From Xanthomonas sp. F10 (GTDB taxonomy: Bacteria; Pseudomonadota; Gammaproteobacteria; Xanthomonadales; Xanthomonadaceae), in NCBI RefSeq assembly GCF_014206815.1, contig NZ_JACHNP010000001.1:1950456-2014455 (forward strand): a stretch of DNA of 64,000 nt, in the 5' to 3' direction. The position numbers were made by a program, and so were the translations under genes. Positions 61,995-64,000 of this stretch are shown in pieces. Each line of letters opens with the position of its first letter. The first letter of the stretch is position 1. The notes beneath the pieces are model-generated. The model was not told where the DNA came from and did not search any database. It was given only the letters and a program-made list of their open reading frames with translations.

Positions 61995-62996
61995 TTAGTC
62001 CACCGAAGCCCCCGACTCCCTGACGACCCGCCCCCACTTCGCCCGTTCGTCTTTGAGCAGGCTGGCAAACGCGGGCACGGTGCCGCCCAGGGATTCCTGG
62101 ATCGCCCCCTGGTCGATCAGCGACTGCCGCAGCTGCGGCTGCTTGAGGGCGCGGTTGATCTCCTGGTTGAGCCTGGAGACCACGGGGTCGGGCGTGCCTG
62201 CCGGCGCCACCACGCCGAAGATCACGGCCGCCTCGATGCCCTGGAAGCCCGATTCGGCCATGGTCGGAATGTTCGGAAGCGCCGCTGCCCTCATTGGGGA
62301 CGCGACCGCCAGCGGCCGCAGCAGGCCGGCCTGGATCATCGGCAGCGCTGCGGTGATCGACGCGGCGAACATGTCCACCTGCCCGCTTGCCAGATCGGTC
62401 ATGGCCGGCGCCGCGCCGCGGTACGGCACGTGCACCAGGTCAAGGCCAGCCTTGCCCTTCCAGAGCTCTCCGCACAGATGCGCCAAGGTGCCGTTGCCGG
62501 ACGATGCGAAGGTCACGGCCTTGCGCTTGGCGGCGCCCGCCAGATCCGCGACGCTGCGGTAGGGTCCCTTGGCGGACACCACCAGCACCAGAGGCACCTT
62601 GGCCATGAGCGTCACCGGCGTGAGATCGCGGGCGACGTCGAACGGCATCTTCTTGTAGAGCGCCTGGTTCACGGTCAGGTTGCTGGACTCGCCCATCGCC
62701 AGGGTGTAGCCGTCAGGCGGGGACTTGGCCGCTTTGTCCAGGCCGATGTTTCCCCCGGCGCCCGGCACGTTGTCCACCACCACCGTCCAGCCCAGCGTGG
62801 AGTTCAGGGCATTCGAGAGCAGCCGCGCCATCATGTCGGTACCACCGCCGGGCGGGGCCGGCACGACCAAGCGGATCGGCTTGGACGGGTACTCGGCCGC
62901 CTGGGCTGCACCAGCAAGCCATGCCATGCCCGCGCCGGCGGTCCAGCGCAGCCATGCACGCCGGGAGGTGGAGACGTTGTGGGAAATCTCGGTCAT
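61995..62996 (-). CDS. Bug/TctC family tripartite tricarboxylate-type solute-binding protein
   Basis: A 333-residue periplasmic binding protein. The N-terminus has an RR and hydrophobic stretch (SRRAWLRWTAGAGMAWLAG, cleavage near AQAA) that may be a Tat signal. The mature part has YPSKPIRLVVPAPPGGGTD, the Bug hallmark loop, and GAGGNIGLDKAAKSPPDGYTL. Such proteins deliver carboxylates to TctAB or act in signalling; they are abundant in Burkholderiales. The ligand is unknown. It is downstream of the RidA gene on the same strand. Confidence 0.9.
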   Translation of the reverse strand: MTEISHNVSTSRRAWLRWTAGAGMAWLAGAAQAAEYPSKPIRLVVPAPPGGGTDMMARLLSNALNSTLGWTVVVDNVPGAGGNIGLDKAAKSPPDGYTLAMGESSNLTVNQALYKKMPFDVARDLTPVTLMAKVPLVLVVSAKGPYRSVADLAGAAKRKAVTFASSGNGTLAHLCGELWKGKAGLDLVHVPYRGAAPAMTDLASGQVDMFAASITAALPMIQAGLLRPLAVASPMRAAALPNIPTMAESGFQGIEAAVIFGVVAPAGTPDPVVSRLNQEINRALKQPQLRQSLIDQGAIQESLGGTVPAFASLLKDERAKWGRVVRESGASVD

Positions 62997-63016
62997 GGGG
63001 AGGCCTCGTTTCAATC

Positions 63017-63394
63017 TTAGGGGTGGATGGGCGCCGATGTGGCGGCGATGGCGGAGATCTCGATCAACAGATGTGGGGAGGCGATGCGCCCCTCCACGGT
63101 GCAGCGTGCCGGGGCGGTGCCCGGGGCGATCCACCGCTCCCAAGCAGCATTCATCGCCGCGAAGTCATCCATGTTCCGCAGGTAGACCGTCACGGACAGA
63201 AGCGATTGCTTGTCCGAGCCCGCGTCCGCCAGACGGGCCTCGATGCGGTCCAGAACCTCCTGCATCTGCTCATCGAAGGACGTGGCGGGCGAGCCGCTGG
63301 CGGTCTGTCCGCTCAGGAACACGAGCGGGCCGAACACCACCGCTTTGCTCAAGCGCGGGTTGGTGTGGAGGCGATGGAGTGCGAAGGCGGTCAT
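63017..63394 (-). CDS. RidA/YjgF family protein
   Basis: A 125-residue RidA-like protein, which may hydrolyse enamine/imine intermediates released by amino-acid oxidases. It has VVFGPLVFLSGQTASGSP, SVTVYLRNMDDFAAMNAAWERW and the carboxyl-binding Arg in TAPARCTVEGRIA. It lies between the oxidoreductase and the binding protein, which fits catabolism of an amino acid or imino compound. The start at 63392-63394 is preferred. Confidence 0.9.
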   Translation of the reverse strand: MTAFALHRLHTNPRLSKAVVFGPLVFLSGQTASGSPATSFDEQMQEVLDRIEARLADAGSDKQSLLSVTVYLRNMDDFAAMNAAWERWIAPGTAPARCTVEGRIASPHLLIEISAIAATSAPIHP

Positions 63395-63420
63395 CGGGTG
63401 AAGCGAATCAGCGTCCAGGG

Positions 63421-64000
63421 TCACGGCTGGCCGCATTGGTTGAAGTTGGCGATCACGGAGAGAGGAAGCGGCTTCAGGGGCGGACGAACCCGGTAGGCCC
63501 CCACTTCCTCGGGATGCAGGCCCAGGCGCTGGGCCATCAACTGCGTCACGGGCGTGCCGCACATGCGCCCCTGGCAAGGCCCCATGCCGCAGCGGCTCAT
63601 GAACTTGGTCTGGTTCGGCCCGGCGCAGCCGAGGTCGGCCATCTCCCGCACGGTGCCCGCGTTGACGCGCTCGCAGCGGCACACGACGGTGTCGTCGCCC
63701 GGCTCCTGCAGCCACTCGGGAGGCGGATAGAGCGCATCGAGAAGCGGGCGGATACCGGTGTGGCGCCGGAGATTGGCGACATGGATGGCCGCGCCCTGTT
63801 GCAGCTCTTGCAGCGCGATCCGGCCGAGCGCTCGTGCCGCTCCCAACGCGGCCAGAGCACCCCGCTCCGCGGCCGCCAGCGCGCCGGCGATGCTGGCGCC
63901 ATCACCAGCGACGAAGATGCCCGGCGCGGATGTCTGCCCATAGGGGTCGCACTCGACCTGCCAGGCCAACTGCTCGTTGCTCCAGCGGTGCGCGAGGCCC
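63421..64000 (-). CDS. FAD-dependent oxidoreductase with C-terminal [2Fe-2S] domain (partial)
   Basis: This is the C-terminal part of an oxidoreductase whose start is beyond the window. It has an FAD-binding end (APGIFVAGDGASIAGALAAAERG) and a BFD-like [2Fe-2S] domain with CRCERVNAGTVREM and CGMGPCQGRMCG. This fits the alpha subunit of opine/octopine oxidase, HcnB or D-hydroxyproline dehydrogenase-type enzymes that work with RidA and transporters. About 193 residues are visible; the true product cannot be fixed from the tail. Confidence 0.85.
   Translation of the reverse strand, partial: GLAHRWSNEQLAWQVECDPYGQTSAPGIFVAGDGASIAGALAAAERGALAALGAARALGRIALQELQQGAAIHVANLRRHTGIRPLLDALYPPPEWLQEPGDDTVVCRCERVNAGTVREMADLGCAGPNQTKFMSRCGMGPCQGRMCGTPVTQLMAQRLGLHPEEVGAYRVRPPLKPLPLSVIANFNQCGQP

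Overview
This 64 kb window is high-GC chromosomal DNA that most resembles a Xanthomonas-type gammaproteobacterium (Xanthomonadaceae). The clues are the gene order infB-nusA-rimP, nuoA-N, secG, tpiA, glmM, accD, trpA/B/F, truA, fimV, asd, aroC, prmB; the close protein resemblance I recall for NuoD, RimP and others; GTAG-type palindromic repeats; and arrays of GGGATTC/GGGACCC-like heptamers in spacers. The assignment is by recognition, not by a database search.

Positions 1-19,500 are a continuous minus-strand block. It holds the 5' part of infB, nusA, rimP, the initiator tRNA, then the complete 14-gene complex I operon (nuoA to nuoN, transcribed from about 18.8 kb down to 3.9 kb and closed by a strong intrinsic terminator), tRNA-Leu(GAG) and secG. 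Positions 19,500-41,300 carry tpiA, a short-chain dehydrogenase on the + strand, a tightly overlapping four-gene module (cupredoxin-like secreted protein, GGDEF/EAL protein broken by a frameshift, a DUF3034-like exported protein and a lipoprotein truncated globin), a 2-oxoglutarate oxygenase-like gene, glmM and accD, trpA and trpB with a divergent LysR regulator (TrpI-like), trpF-truA, fimV, asd, a 2-hydroxyacid dehydrogenase, aroC and prmB. Positions 41,300-53,180 hold Sco1-like and psd genes, a 194-bp tandem repeat array, a lytic transglycosylase with LysM, a HerA/YjgR-type ATPase, a Gfa-like protein, NudK-like hydrolase, a membrane protein with a helical tail, a rhomboid protease, greB and rimO.

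From 53,190 the character changes. A large serine recombinase starts 12 bp from the rimO start codon. It is followed by two leftover genes of an integrative conjugative element (TraG N-terminal-type and DUF3742), a VapB/VapC pair with a clear palindromic operator, an unrecognised exported protein, and a visibly lower-GC two-gene cassette. That cassette encodes a DUF4297/Cap4-like nuclease and a Rad50/SMC-like ATPase, which looks like a Lamassu/ABC-3C-type anti-phage system. The window ends in what look like acquired catabolic genes: a Bug/TctC solute-binding protein, a RidA-family protein and the C-terminus of an FAD/[2Fe-2S] oxidoreductase of the opine/hydroxyproline type.

The core half couples translation factors, respiration and amino-acid synthesis in conserved operons with many ATGA start/stop overlaps. 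The last 11 kb is an accessory island inserted at the 5' side of rimO.
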